Shown piece after piece: positions 15,940 through 23,840 of a stretch of DNA of 28,616 nt; position 1 is the stretch's first letter, and each line of letters opens with the position of its first letter. The position numbers and the translations under genes are program-made. Where the stretch lies: the NCBI GenBank assembly GCA_023386865.1, contig JAEWIV010000213.1, positions 1 through 28,616 on the forward strand. Direction: 5' to 3'. This DNA is from Pseudomonadota bacterium. Lineage in GTDB: Bacteria; Pseudomonadota; Alphaproteobacteria; Reyranellales; Reyranellaceae. The notes beneath the pieces were generated by a model that worked only from the letters and a program-made list of their open reading frames with translations, was not told the origin of the DNA and ran no database searches.

Positions 15940-16934
15940 CCGCGCTGCTCGAGGTCGCGGGCCTGAAGAAGCACTTCCCGATCCACAAGGGCGTGTTCTC
16001 GAAAGTGTCGGGCCACGTCTATGCCGTCGACGGCGTGTCGTTCTCGATCGGCCGCGGCGAGACGCTGGGACTGGTGGGCGAGAGCGGCTGCGGCAAGTCG
16101 ACGGTCGGCCGCACGCTGCTCAAGCTGCTCGAGCCGACCGACGGCACCATCAAGGTGGCGGGCGAGGACATCACCGGGCTCGATCCGCAGGCCATGCTGC
16201 CCTACCGCCGGCGCATGCAGATGATCTACCAGGATCCCTACGCCTCGCTGAACCCGCGCATGACCGCGGGCGAGATCGTGGGCGAGCCGCTGATCGTGCA
16301 TAACATCGGCACCGCGGCCGAGCGCCGGCAGCGCGTCGCCGCCCTGTTCGAGCGCGTCGGGCTGAGGCCCGAGGCGGCGAATGCCTATCCGCACGAGTTC
16401 TCCGGCGGCCAGCGCCAGAGAATCGGCATCGCCCGCGCGTTGGCGCTCAATCCCGAGCTGATCGTCGGCGACGAGCCGGTATCGGCGCTCGACGTCTCGA
16501 TCCAGGCGCAGATCATCAACCTGCTGATGGAGCTGCAGGACGAGTACAAGCTGTCCTACCTGTTCGTCGCCCACGACCTCGCCGTGGTCGAGCACATCAG
16601 CCACCGGGTCGCGGTGATGTATCTCGGTCGCATCGTCGAGATGACCGACAAGCGCTCTCTTTTCGAGATGCCTTTGCACCCCTACACCGAGGCGCTGCTG
16701 TCGGCCGTGCCGATCCCCAAGTCGAGCGCGCGCGGCCGCAAGCGCGTGATCCTGACCGGGGACGTGCCGAGCCCGATCAATCCGCCGCCCGGCTGCCACT
16801 TCCATGCCCGCTGCCCCTACGCCATGCCGCGTTGCAAGACCGAGGTCCCGATCTTGCGCGAGGTGACGCCGGGCCATGTCGCCTCGTGCCATCTGCATGA
16901 CAACGGGGTGAAGTTCCCGCTGGCCGGCGCCTGA
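15936..16934 (+). CDS. Oligopeptide/dipeptide ABC transporter ATP-binding protein (DppF/OppF type)
   Basis: A 332-residue ABC ATPase, partner of the preceding one. Walker A is GESGCGKST at 48-56, the Q-loop is in MIYQDPYASLNPR, the signature is FSGGQRQRIGIARAL, Walker B is LIVGDEPVSALDVS and the H-loop is in FVAHDLAVV. The C-terminal GCHFHARCPYAMPRC motif marks the OppF/DppF group. Translation is coupled to the first ATPase gene by an ATGA overlap. The gene ends only seven bases before the DUF559 element, and the permease genes converge on it from the other side. Confidence 0.93.
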
Positions 16935-16940
16935 GTCAGT

Positions 16941-17380
16941 GGCTCCTGTTCCTCTCCCCCTTGGGGGAGAGGTTAGGTGAGGGGGATGGGCGTCGATGAC
17001 CTGCTCGATCTCCGCCCATATGCCCTCCAGATTCTGCACAACCTGATTCGCCCAAAAGCGCACGACCTGCCAGCCTTCCCGCTCCATTGCGGCAGTTCGG
17101 CGAGCATCTGCATCGACTTGAAAAGCGTGGTGATCGCCATCGATTTCAATGACGAGCTTACGTGATATGCACGCGAAGTCCGCGAAGTATGGGCCGATGG
17201 GATGCTGACGTCGGAACTTCGCGCCGGCGATGCGACGTGCCCTCAGGAGTTCCCAGACTTTCTGTTCGGCACGGCTGCCGTTGCGACGCAGTTCACGTGC
17301 TCGCTGCCTGTCGTAATCTTCGCGAGCCATGACCCCCTCACCTAGCCTCTCCCCCAAGGGGGAGAGGAACATGAGGGGCG
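16941..17380. mobile_element. 440-bp inverted-repeat element, copy B, carrying a DUF559 gene
   Basis: The left end (16941-16985) and right end (17331-17380) are inverted copies. Both contain TGTTCCTCTCCCCC, then the complementary TTGGGGGAGAGG and YTAGGTGAGGGGG, with a single mismatch over about 38 bases. Each end is itself a 10-bp hairpin with its apex at TT. The interior is occupied almost entirely by a minus-strand DUF559 coding region. No clear flanking duplication is seen, apart from an inverted TCAGT/ACTGA just outside the ends (16936-16940 and 17384-17388). The element lies exactly between the convergent ATPase and permease genes. Copy A (9272-9388) has the same ends without the gene. 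Confidence 0.75.
16944..17330 (-). CDS. DUF559 (Vsr-like, PD-(D/E)XK-type) endonuclease-fold protein without its own stop
   Basis: The frame starts at ATG 17330 just inside the right terminal repeat (an upstream start at 17372 would translate the repeat). Residues 1-112 form a complete DUF559 domain: ARELRRNGSRAEQKVWELLR (11-30), GAKFRRQHPIGPYFADF (36-52) and KLVIEIDGDHH (58-68), with Asp51, Glu62 and Asp64 as candidate metal ligands, then VVRFWANQVVQNLEGI. DUF559 belongs to the restriction endonuclease-like fold; most members are uncharacterised. The frame passes through the left terminal repeat (proline-rich SPPRGRG) and stays open, antisense to the OppF- and OppD-type genes, to 15672. The end given here is where the element ends, not a stop codon, so the gene may be a translated fusion or a broken copy. 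Confidence 0.6.
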
Positions 17381-17423
17381 ATTACTGATTGGCAAATATG
17401 TCGATTGCAGGACGCGGACTAAA

Positions 17424-18320
17424 TTAAACCGACCCGCGCAGCCTCGGATCCAGCAGGTCGCGGATGCCGTCGCCCAGGAGGTTGAAGGCCAGCACCGTGA
17501 GAGTGATCGCAAGCCCTGGGAACACCACGAGCCACCACGGCGGCACCAGGCCGGAGTTCAGCGAATCGGCCAGCATGTTGCCCCAGGTCGGCGTCGGCGG
17601 CGGGATGCCGACGCCCAGGAAACCGAGCGACGCCTCGATGATGATGGCGACGCCGAGATGGGTGGTCGCCAGGATGAGGTAGGGCGCCACGCATTGCGGA
17701 AGGATGTGGCGAAACATCAGTCGCTGATGCGAGGCGCCGATGCCCCGCGCCGCCTCGACGTACTGCATCTCCTTAAGCGAGAGCACGACGGAGCGGATGA
17801 CCCGTCCGCCGAAGGGGATGCGCGTGATGGCGATGGCCACGATCACGGTGGCCATGCCGCCGCCCAACGCCATGGCGATGGCCATGGCGAGGATAAGGTC
17901 GGGAAAGGATTGCAGGAACTCGATGACACGCTGGCTCGCCATGTCGAAGCGTCCGCCGAAATAGCCGCAGGCCAGTCCCCACAATGCGCCCACCGTTGTG
18001 CCGAACAGCACGGCGCCCAGCGCCACCGTGAGCGAGCTTTGCGCGCCGTACATGACGCGGCTCAGCGTGTCGCGACCGATCTGGTCGGTGCCGAACCAAT
18101 GCGCCTCGCTCGGCGGCTTCTGCATGGCGCGGAAGTCCGACTTCAGCGGCGGATAGGGGGCGATCGCCGGCGCCGCCACCGCCATGGCGACGATTAGCGC
18201 CGCGACGATGCCCCAGAAGGCCGAGAGCGGGGCCCGGCGGAACAGCGTGCGGATGCCGCGGCCAAGCAGGCGCAGGCGCGACGGCGGCGCGGGAACGGCG
18301 GTGTTGACGGTCGCGGTCAT
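17424..18320 (-). CDS. Peptide-type ABC transporter permease (DppC/OppC type)
   Basis: A 298-residue inner-membrane permease. An N-terminal OppC-type segment with one membrane helix (about 34-54) precedes HWFGTDQIGRDTLSRVMYGA, the usual opening of the transmembrane domain. The EAA loop that docks with the ATPases reads EAARGIGASHQRLMFRHILP. About six membrane helices. The ATG overlaps the stop of the upstream permease gene by four bases (TCAT on the plus strand at 18317-18320). It points towards the ATPase genes and ends about 40 bases from the DUF559 element. Confidence 0.93.
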   Translation of the reverse strand: MTATVNTAVPAPPSRLRLLGRGIRTLFRRAPLSAFWGIVAALIVAMAVAAPAIAPYPPLKSDFRAMQKPPSEAHWFGTDQIGRDTLSRVMYGAQSSLTVALGAVLFGTTVGALWGLACGYFGGRFDMASQRVIEFLQSFPDLILAMAIAMALGGGMATVIVAIAITRIPFGGRVIRSVVLSLKEMQYVEAARGIGASHQRLMFRHILPQCVAPYLILATTHLGVAIIIEASLGFLGVGIPPPTPTWGNMLADSLNSGLVPPWWLVVFPGLAITLTVLAFNLLGDGIRDLLDPRLRGSV

Positions 18321-19273
18321 CGCAGGCGGATCCTCGGATCGAGGAAGGCGATGGTGACGTCGACCAGGATATTCAGCATCACGAACACCACGGAATAGAG
18401 GAACACCAGGTTCTGCATGACGAAGACGTCGCGCTCGCTCACTGCCTGGAACATCGAGTAGCCGAGGCCCGGCGTGCCGAAGGCCCGCTCGACGGGGATC
18501 GACCCTGCCAGCACCAGGCCGAGCAGCACGCCCGACAGGGTGATGACCGGCAAGAGCGCATTGGGCAGCGCATGCAGCGCGATCACGAGCCGGCCGTTGA
18601 GGCCCTTGGCGCGGGCGGTGCGCACATAGTCCTCGCGGATCACTTCCAGGAGGCTCGAGCGACCCATGCGCGCGATGTAGGCGGCCTGGCCCAGCCCCAG
18701 CACGATGGCGGGCCCGATGACGAGCTGCAGGTTGGCCAGCGGATCGGTGAAGAAGCCGACACCCGCCATCGGGGCGCGATAGCCGAACCAGAACAGCAGC
18801 GCGAGCACGATCAGCATGCCGACCCAGAAGCCCGGCACGGCGATGAACAGGATGCTGGCGAAGCGCGCCACGCTGTCGGCCATGGTGTTGGGCTTGAGCG
18901 CGCTGATGATCGCCACCGGAATGCCGACCACCCACGACAACACGACCGAGATCAGGGCGATCTCGGCGGTCAGCGGGCCGCGCCTCAGGATCATGTCGGC
19001 CACGCTCTCCGAACGGAAGAAGGAGCGGCCGAAGTCGCCCTGGACGATGTCCTTCACCCAGCGCAGGTACTGGACCCACAACGGATCGCTCAGCCCGAGC
19101 TCGGCCATGTAGTTGGCGCGCTGCTCCTCGGTGAGCTTGGTCATACCCTCCGGGCCGAAGATCGCGACCAGCGGGTCCCCGGGCAGGATACGCATCACCA
19201 CGAAGACCATGATCGATACGCCGATCACGGTAAGCGCGCCAAACGCAAGCCTGCGCGCGATGTAGCTGTACAC
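18317..19273 (-). CDS. Peptide-type ABC transporter permease (DppB/OppB type)
   Basis: A 318-residue inner-membrane permease with the standard DppB N-terminus (YIARRLAFGALTVIGVS then MRILPGDPL) and about six membrane helices. The EAA-like loop is DYVRTARAKGLNGRLVIALH and the C-terminus ends in DPRIRLR, as usual. The start is GTG 19273, with GGGAGG five bases upstream. It is the first gene of the coupled permease pair and probably has its own promoter in the 79 bases before it, since the upstream lipoprotein gene is unrelated in function. Confidence 0.93.
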   Translation of the reverse strand: MYSYIARRLAFGALTVIGVSIMVFVVMRILPGDPLVAIFGPEGMTKLTEEQRANYMAELGLSDPLWVQYLRWVKDIVQGDFGRSFFRSESVADMILRRGPLTAEIALISVVLSWVVGIPVAIISALKPNTMADSVARFASILFIAVPGFWVGMLIVLALLFWFGYRAPMAGVGFFTDPLANLQLVIGPAIVLGLGQAAYIARMGRSSLLEVIREDYVRTARAKGLNGRLVIALHALPNALLPVITLSGVLLGLVLAGSIPVERAFGTPGLGYSMFQAVSERDVFVMQNLVFLYSVVFVMLNILVDVTIAFLDPRIRLR

Positions 19274-19352
19274 GGCGCCTCCCTATGACATCGGCCCTTC
19301 GGAGCCTGTTGTTGGCGGCATCATAGGGCTGGTCAGGGGGAAGACGCGACTC

Positions 19353-19829
19353 CTATGACGGGGAGCCGGCGCCGCTTTCGCGACAGAGCGCGACCACCTC
19401 CGCGCGCTCGCGTTCGTTGCCGGCGATGCCGACCACGACGAAGTCGGGGGCGGCCGGCACGCCCATCAGCACCCCGACATAGGGCCTCATGCCGACATAG
19501 GCACCGTTGCCGTTGCGGCCGTCGACCTCGCCGCATACCGTGACCAGCCCCCGGCTGTTGCGGGCGCCGCTCATGATCCCGAACCGGGTCGACGCCGGCA
19601 TCCTCATCCATTTGCTGACGCCTGCCACCACGGCTTCCTGCTGCCGGGCGTCGAGCGTCACTCTGGTGCCGGCTTCGATCGTCGTGCCGGCGGGCGCTGG
19701 CGGCAGGTCGTTGTAGGGTGGCACCAATGACACAGGATTGTGCGCGACATGGTGGCCGTTGTCGGACACGCAGGCGGAAACGCAGGCGAACGCCGCCACG
19801 CAGATGATGGGCCGGACCGGGCTGCGCAT
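19353..19829 (-). CDS. Putative lipoprotein of unknown function
   Basis: A 158-residue protein with a short basic N-terminus, a hydrophobic stretch and a lipobox (VSAC, Cys20), so it is probably lipidated and anchored in the envelope. The mature part has no membrane segment and no motif I recognise; it contains two further cysteines, in VTVCGEVDG and VALCRES, that could form a disulfide. GGAG lies just before the ATG. It is on the same strand as the permease genes downstream, with an unrelated apparent role. Confidence 0.7.
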   Translation of the reverse strand: MRSPVRPIICVAAFACVSACVSDNGHHVAHNPVSLVPPYNDLPPAPAGTTIEAGTRVTLDARQQEAVVAGVSKWMRMPASTRFGIMSGARNSRGLVTVCGEVDGRNGNGAYVGMRPYVGVLMGVPAAPDFVVVGIAGNERERAEVVALCRESGAGSPS

Positions 19830-20032
19830 GAACTCCCCTTTCAGACGCAGAGTCCCTATAGCCTAATCGCCCCGAGGCGAGCCGTCGACTGCCGCGCGGC
19901 ATCTTTCAGGGCTGCGCCCCGTTGCGCTTGCTCTGAAATTCAACTGAAGAAACCCGAAGAATGCCGTGCCCGCGGGGGAATCACGGTGCGGCGCCGAAAC
20001 ACCAGGGGTGAGCGGCCGGCGTCACCGCGCCG

Positions 20033-20212
20033 TCAAGGCATCGTTCCTGCGGGTCGTTTCTCGCCGGGTCGCACGCGCCGGTCCTCGTCCTCGGGTTCCA
20101 CCGTCCGCTCCGTATCGTCGTCGCGGCGCGGAACACGCTCGCCGGTGGCGATGTCCTGCTCGATATCGACGTTCCGCCGCTCGCGCGGCCGTAGGTCGGG
20201 GGCCTTCGGCAT
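20033..20212 (-). CDS. Small, highly charged hypothetical protein
   Basis: A 59-residue protein starting MPKAPDLRPRERRNVDIEQD and ending in a basic/proline-rich tail. More than 40 percent of residues are charged and there is no hydrophobic core, so it is likely disordered. The case for a real gene is the start: AGGAGG lies seven bases before the ATG, and the gene is divergent from the next one across about 100 bases. The reading frame stays open far upstream, but that is antisense shadow of the isocitrate lyase-like gene. I do not recognise the family. Confidence 0.5.
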   Translation of the reverse strand: MPKAPDLRPRERRNVDIEQDIATGERVPRRDDDTERTVEPEDEDRRVRPGEKRPAGTMP

Positions 20213-20253
20213 GGCTGTCCTCCTGGGACCACAACGACCGCGCGGTATTGCTG

Positions 20254-20281
20254 TTGCGACGACGGCGTGGCGGTCTGTTAT
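20254..20281 (+). promoter_or_regulatory. Candidate sigma-70 promoter
   Basis: TTGCGA (20254-20259) and TGTTAT (20276-20281) match the -35 and -10 consensus at four of six positions each, with 16-base spacing. They lie upstream of the isocitrate lyase/PEP mutase-family gene that starts at 20315. This is a moderate match only. Confidence 0.35.
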
Positions 20282-20314
20282 CGTCCAGCGCAAACCGCCT
20301 CCGAGGAGATGCCC

Positions 20315-21202
20315 ATGAACGCGCCGACCGCCAAACCCGCCCTGACCGCGCCGCAACGGCTGCGCGCCGTGCTCGCCGAACCCGGCCTGGTCGTCATGCC
20401 GGCGGTCTATGACGGTCTTTCCGCCAAGTTGACCGCCGCCGCGGGCTTCAAGACCGCCTTCCTCTCGGGCTCGTGCGTGGCCGCGGCGCGGCTGGGCGGC
20501 CCTGATCTGGATCTCCTGTCGTTCGGAGAGATGTTCGATTCGTTCCAGATGGTGCACGGCGCCGCCCCTGACCTTCTGATCCTGGCCGACGGCGATCACG
20601 GCTACGGCAACGCCATGAACGTGCAACGCACGGTGAGCGCCTATGGCCGCGCCGGCGCAGCGGCGGTGCTGATCGAGGACAAGATCACCCCGCGCGCGCT
20701 CACGTCGGCCGGCAAGCCCTGCCTGCCGAGGGCCGAGGCGCGCATGAAGATCCGCGCCGCCGTCGAGGCGGCCAAGGACTCGGGAATCCTGGTGCTGGCG
20801 CGCACCGACTGCCGCCCTACCCAGGGAATCGATGAGGCCGTCGCGCGCATCGAGATGTATGTCGACGAGGGCGCCGACATCCTGTTCCTCGATTCGCCCG
20901 CTGACGACGCGGAGATCGGTCGCGCCATCGCCGCCGCCAAGGGGCGGCCGTCGTTCGTCGTTCTGTCGCCAGGGGCACCGCGCGCCACGCCCACGCAGAA
21001 GCAGGCTGAAGCGCTCGGATTCAAGATCGGCACCTTTCCGACTGGCCTGCTGTCCCCCGCGACCGCCGGCATGAAGGCGGGCCTTGCGGCGCTCAAGGCC
21101 GGCGAATCGGAAGCCAAGGGCGCGCTTCCGCCGCCGGAACTGCGCACCATCTTGGGCTACGGCGACTACGACAGCAAAGCCAAGCCTTTCATCACGAACT
21201 GA
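20315..21202 (+). CDS. Isocitrate lyase/PEP mutase superfamily enzyme, oxaloacetate decarboxylase-like
   Basis: A 295-residue TIM-barrel enzyme. The metal-binding loop is ADGDHGYGNAMNVQRTV (91-107), with Asp92 and Asp94, and the next strand ends in LIEDK (119-123). The opening YDGLSAKLTAAAGFKTAFLSGS is typical of the superfamily. The KKCGH/KRCGH loop with the catalytic cysteine of isocitrate and methylisocitrate lyases is missing; that place reads EDKITPRALTSAGK. The DxDHGYGNAxNVxRTV loop is like oxaloacetate decarboxylases of the family, so carboxylyase or C-C lyase activity on a 2-oxo or 2-hydroxy acid is plausible. ATG 20315 is chosen over 20309 because GAGGAG is six bases upstream of the former and touches the latter. 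Confidence 0.85.
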   Translation: MNAPTAKPALTAPQRLRAVLAEPGLVVMPAVYDGLSAKLTAAAGFKTAFLSGSCVAAARLGGPDLDLLSFGEMFDSFQMVHGAAPDLLILADGDHGYGNAMNVQRTVSAYGRAGAAAVLIEDKITPRALTSAGKPCLPRAEARMKIRAAVEAAKDSGILVLARTDCRPTQGIDEAVARIEMYVDEGADILFLDSPADDAEIGRAIAAAKGRPSFVVLSPGAPRATPTQKQAEALGFKIGTFPTGLLSPATAGMKAGLAALKAGESEAKGALPPPELRTILGYGDYDSKAKPFITN

Positions 21203-21209
21203 CCCGCGG

Positions 21210-21243
21210 AAAAAAACGGGCATCCGCTCGAGGATGCCCGTTT
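21210..21243 (-). terminator. Intrinsic terminator of the PRC-barrel gene
   Basis: A perfect 12-bp stem (AAACGGGCATCC at 21214-21225 paired with 21232-21243) around a GCTCGA loop. On the minus strand it is followed by a run of T (A-run at 21210-21216 on the plus strand), so it is canonical for the gene ending at 21263. On the plus strand only TTT follows, so it may also weakly terminate the convergent gene that ends at 21202. Confidence 0.88.
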
Positions 21244-21262
21244 GCTGTGCCCTGGGTGAACC

Positions 21263-22102
21263 TCAGCCGCCCGACCGGGTGGCCGGCTGCCGTCGTTCGT
21301 ACTTGTAGTCCGGCATGGCCTTCAGCGAATCCTTGGTCCAGTTCGTGGTGACCACGATCGACTTGTCGTCGCGCGAGAGCTTGAGGTCGCTCCACTTCAC
21401 GGCGACGTTCTTGGAGCCGACGCCGAGGAAACCGCCGACCGAGACCACGACCGTCTTGATGGCGCCGCTCTTGTCGACGTAAACGTCCTCGATCTTGCCC
21501 ACAGCCTCGCGCTTCTCGTTGCGCACCGTGGTGCCGATCAAGGCGTTGCCCGACATGTCGCCGGCGGCGTTGAAATCGCCGGTCGAGGCGGTCGCGGCCA
21601 CCTCCGGCCGGTCGGTCGCGCGGTCGGCTGGCGGCCTCGTGGTCTGGGCAACCTGGTCGTGGCCCGGCTGTCCCGTCCAGGGGCCGGTTTCAGTGAAGAC
21701 CTGGCCACGCCACGCCTCGTTCCTGTACTTATACTCGGGCTTGGCCTTGAGTTCGTCCTTGGTCATGTTGACCATGACCTTCTCGCCGTTGTCAGTGATC
21801 TTGAGATCGGACCAGGCGATGCGGACCTCGCGTTCGCCGACCCCAAGGAAGCCGCCGACGCTCACCATCACGCTGTCGACCCTGCCGTCCTTGTTGAGAT
21901 AGATCGACTTGATTTCGCCGATCGTCTCGCCTGCGGCGTTCTTGATGTTTCGGCCGATCAGCTTGCGTGTGTCGGCGGTGGCGGCCGGTGCCGCCGCCGT
22001 GGTCGTGGCGGTCGCCGGCGGGCTGGTTGCCTGCTGCGGCTGCGCATAGGCAGCCGTGGCGCCGCAGGTAATGAATGCTGCGAGTACGATGTGTTTGAGC
22101 AT
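21263..22102 (-). CDS. Exported protein with two PRC-barrel domains
   Basis: A 279-residue protein with a Sec signal peptide (1-20, cleavage after AYA), an Ala/Thr-rich linker, and two PRC-barrel domains at about 46-125 and 186-267. The repeats share SVGGFLGVG (81-89 and 221-229), WSDLK (97-101, 237-241) and an end resembling KAxPxYKY, so they arose by duplication. PRC-barrels are small beta-barrel modules found in RimM, photosynthetic reaction centre H subunits and many alphaproteobacterial envelope/stress proteins; the role here is unknown. It follows the small secreted gene by 38 bases on the same strand and ends at a strong terminator. Confidence 0.85.
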   Translation of the reverse strand: MLKHIVLAAFITCGATAAYAQPQQATSPPATATTTAAAPAATADTRKLIGRNIKNAAGETIGEIKSIYLNKDGRVDSVMVSVGGFLGVGEREVRIAWSDLKITDNGEKVMVNMTKDELKAKPEYKYRNEAWRGQVFTETGPWTGQPGHDQVAQTTRPPADRATDRPEVAATASTGDFNAAGDMSGNALIGTTVRNEKREAVGKIEDVYVDKSGAIKTVVVSVGGFLGVGSKNVAVKWSDLKLSRDDKSIVVTTNWTKDSLKAMPDYKYERRQPATRSGG

Positions 22103-22140
22103 TGGGTACTACTCCCTGAACGGATGACACTGGTACCGAG

Positions 22141-22455
22141 CTAACGAGTGCCCGGTTTTGGAGTTGCCCGGTCGGGCCCGGGGATCGGACGGACTTCCGG
22201 CAACGGCAATGTGGCGTTGCGCGGCAACTCGCTCTGCTCTTCGTCCTGCCGCAAGCCGGGCATCGGCATGACGGCTTGGTTCTTGGAGTTCGGACCGGGC
22301 GTGGAGCCGGTGCCTCCGACCACGGCCGGACCCGACTCCGGCATCTTCGACGCATCGATCGCCTGGCTCGGACCCTGGGCGTGGAGGACGGGTACGCAGA
22401 GCGCGAGCGGCAGGGCGGTCAGGAAAGCGAAAGTAAAGAGGACTGCGCGTTTCAT
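22141..22455 (-). CDS. Small secreted proline-rich hypothetical protein
   Basis: A 104-residue protein with a clear signal peptide (about 1-27, cleavage after LHAQ). The mature part is rich in Pro, Gly and Ser with no cysteine and no recognised domain (GSTPGPNSKNQ, LPLPEVRPIPGP). GGAGG lies five bases before the ATG. It is probably co-transcribed with the PRC-barrel gene downstream, which suggests a shared envelope role. Confidence 0.65.
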   Translation of the reverse strand: MKRAVLFTFAFLTALPLALCVPVLHAQGPSQAIDASKMPESGPAVVGGTGSTPGPNSKNQAVMPMPGLRQDEEQSELPRNATLPLPEVRPIPGPDRATPKPGTR

Positions 22456-22524
22456 GCGAACCTCCGCCGTTTGCTAAACACAACAGGGTGCAGAGCCGTC
22501 GCGTTGCACGGCTTTCAGGCGACT

Positions 22525-22592
22525 TTTGCTGTCAGCGCTCGTATGTCGGAGGTTCCCTGGTCGCAGCTCGGTCACAGCCGGCTGACAGCAAA
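22525..22592. repeat. 12-bp inverted repeat with 44-base spacer
   Basis: TTTGCTGTCAGC (22525-22536) and its exact complement GCTGACAGCAAA (22581-22592) lie in the divergent region between the small secreted gene (starts 22455, minus) and the peptidoglycan-binding gene (starts 22644, plus). This could be a pair of half-sites for a looping regulator or a long stem-loop. Confidence 0.5.
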
Positions 22593-22643
22593 GACGCTAG
22601 ACAGGTCGTTGCCCCGACAACGCGCCAGCATCGGATCGTCGGA

Positions 22644-23351
22644 ATGCAATCCCATACTTCCCCTCCGCCGCCATTCCGTCGCCCGGCAAGGCCGCACGTG
22701 GCAGGGTCCGCGGCGGGCGGACCACAGCCGACCGAGCACAACGAGTTTGCCGATGCCGTCTCGCGGATGTTCGAGCACCGCCAGCGGGCCTCACCTCAGT
22801 TCGCGCCTCCGCTCCGCGATGACGCTCGTCTGCGCGACGATACCGATCAGTGGGAGAGCCCGCGGTTCTCGCTGTTGCATGCGCCGGCTCTGCGGCGCGC
22901 CCTGTCGATCGTTCCTTTGGCCGTCATCGGCTACGCGATCGCCTGGTTCCTCTATTTCGAGCCGTCGCAGAACGTGACGGCAAAGCCGGTCGTCGAGGCG
23001 AAGCCGGAGGTGACGCCCAGGCTCGCGCCCATGCCTTCACCACCGACGCGATCCGAGGTCGTCGAGGCCAAGCCGGCCCCCGCGCCCGCCGCAGCGCCGC
23101 CGATTGCCCCCGCGCCGTCTCCGGCCGTCGCCGAGACCGCGCCGTCGCGACCCTTGTCGAAGGACGAGATAAAGGAGCTGCAGGGCAAGCTTGGCGCCGC
23201 CGGCTTCTCCGCTGGGCCGATCGACGGAGTCATCGGGCCGCAGACCCAGTCAGCCTTGCGCCGCTACGCCCAGGCACGCAACCTGACCACTTCGGACGCC
23301 ACGCAGGAAACGCTGCTCCGGTTGCGGTCGGAGGGACGGGCCAGCCAATAG
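22644..23351 (+). CDS. Single-pass membrane protein with C-terminal peptidoglycan-binding domain
   Basis: A 235-residue protein: a cytoplasmic N-terminus (1-85), one membrane helix (about 88-105, SIVPLAVIGYAIAWFLYF), a Pro/Ala-rich spacer (115-168) and a PG_binding_1-type domain (about 172-228; LQGKLGAAGFSAGPIDGVIG then QTQSALRRYAQ). The layout fits an inner-membrane protein whose periplasmic end holds peptidoglycan. The start is uncertain: an upstream in-frame ATG at 22488 would add 52 residues of low-quality sequence across the inverted repeat region, so I prefer 22644, although its ribosome binding site is weak. Confidence 0.75.
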   Translation: MQSHTSPPPPFRRPARPHVAGSAAGGPQPTEHNEFADAVSRMFEHRQRASPQFAPPLRDDARLRDDTDQWESPRFSLLHAPALRRALSIVPLAVIGYAIAWFLYFEPSQNVTAKPVVEAKPEVTPRLAPMPSPPTRSEVVEAKPAPAPAAAPPIAPAPSPAVAETAPSRPLSKDEIKELQGKLGAAGFSAGPIDGVIGPQTQSALRRYAQARNLTTSDATQETLLRLRSEGRASQ

Positions 23352-23432
23352 CCAACGGGCCGCAATCACGGCAAGGTCACAGCGCGACGGCCGGCGGCTT
23401 CCTAACCTCGTCCGGCCAGCGGGGGCGGGGAA

Positions 23433-23840
23433 ATGCGCACGGTCGTGATCGCGCTGCTCGGGTTGATGGCCGTATCCGATGCGGCCCGGGCAGAGGCTTG
23501 GCTGAGGGTTGCGGACGACGAGGGCCGCTTCCAGCTCGAGATGCCCGTGCCCTTCGATCTGTCGCCACCCCAGGTTGCGCCCGATGGCAGCGTCACTGTC
23601 GCATACATCCACGAGACTCCCGAGCTGGTGCTGCGCTTCGAGGTAGTCGACCGCGGCGAAGCGGTGGAGGCGCTGCCGGCGCCCATCGGCCGGCCCTGCG
23701 ACAGCAGGCGCATGGTGCGTTCTCATGTCGTCGGTCGGCGGACCTATCGCGCTGTCGCCACCTTTCGACCGGAACTCGAAGGCGATCCGGCGATCCTGCG
23801 CTTCCTGCAATCGATCCGGTATCACGATGACCCGAACTAA
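23433..23840 (+). CDS. Small exported hypothetical protein
   Basis: A 135-residue protein with a signal peptide (about 1-20, cleavage near ARA). The mature domain begins WLRVADDEGRFQLEMPVPFDL, a pattern seen in small secreted proteins of unknown function that carry amphipathic strands, and contains one cysteine. The gene lies 81 bases after the peptidoglycan-binding gene. Its stop (TAA, 23838-23840) overlaps the stop of the convergent MFS gene. Confidence 0.65.
   Translation: MRTVVIALLGLMAVSDAARAEAWLRVADDEGRFQLEMPVPFDLSPPQVAPDGSVTVAYIHETPELVLRFEVVDRGEAVEALPAPIGRPCDSRRMVRSHVVGRRTYRAVATFRPELEGDPAILRFLQSIRYHDDPN

Noticed and set aside
16941..17380. The inverted repeats taken as a CRISPR array or as an ordinary insertion sequence.
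   Set aside because: There are only two inverted units, with a coding region between them and no direct-repeat/spacer series. No transposase of a known IS family is encoded; DUF559 is an endonuclease-fold domain.
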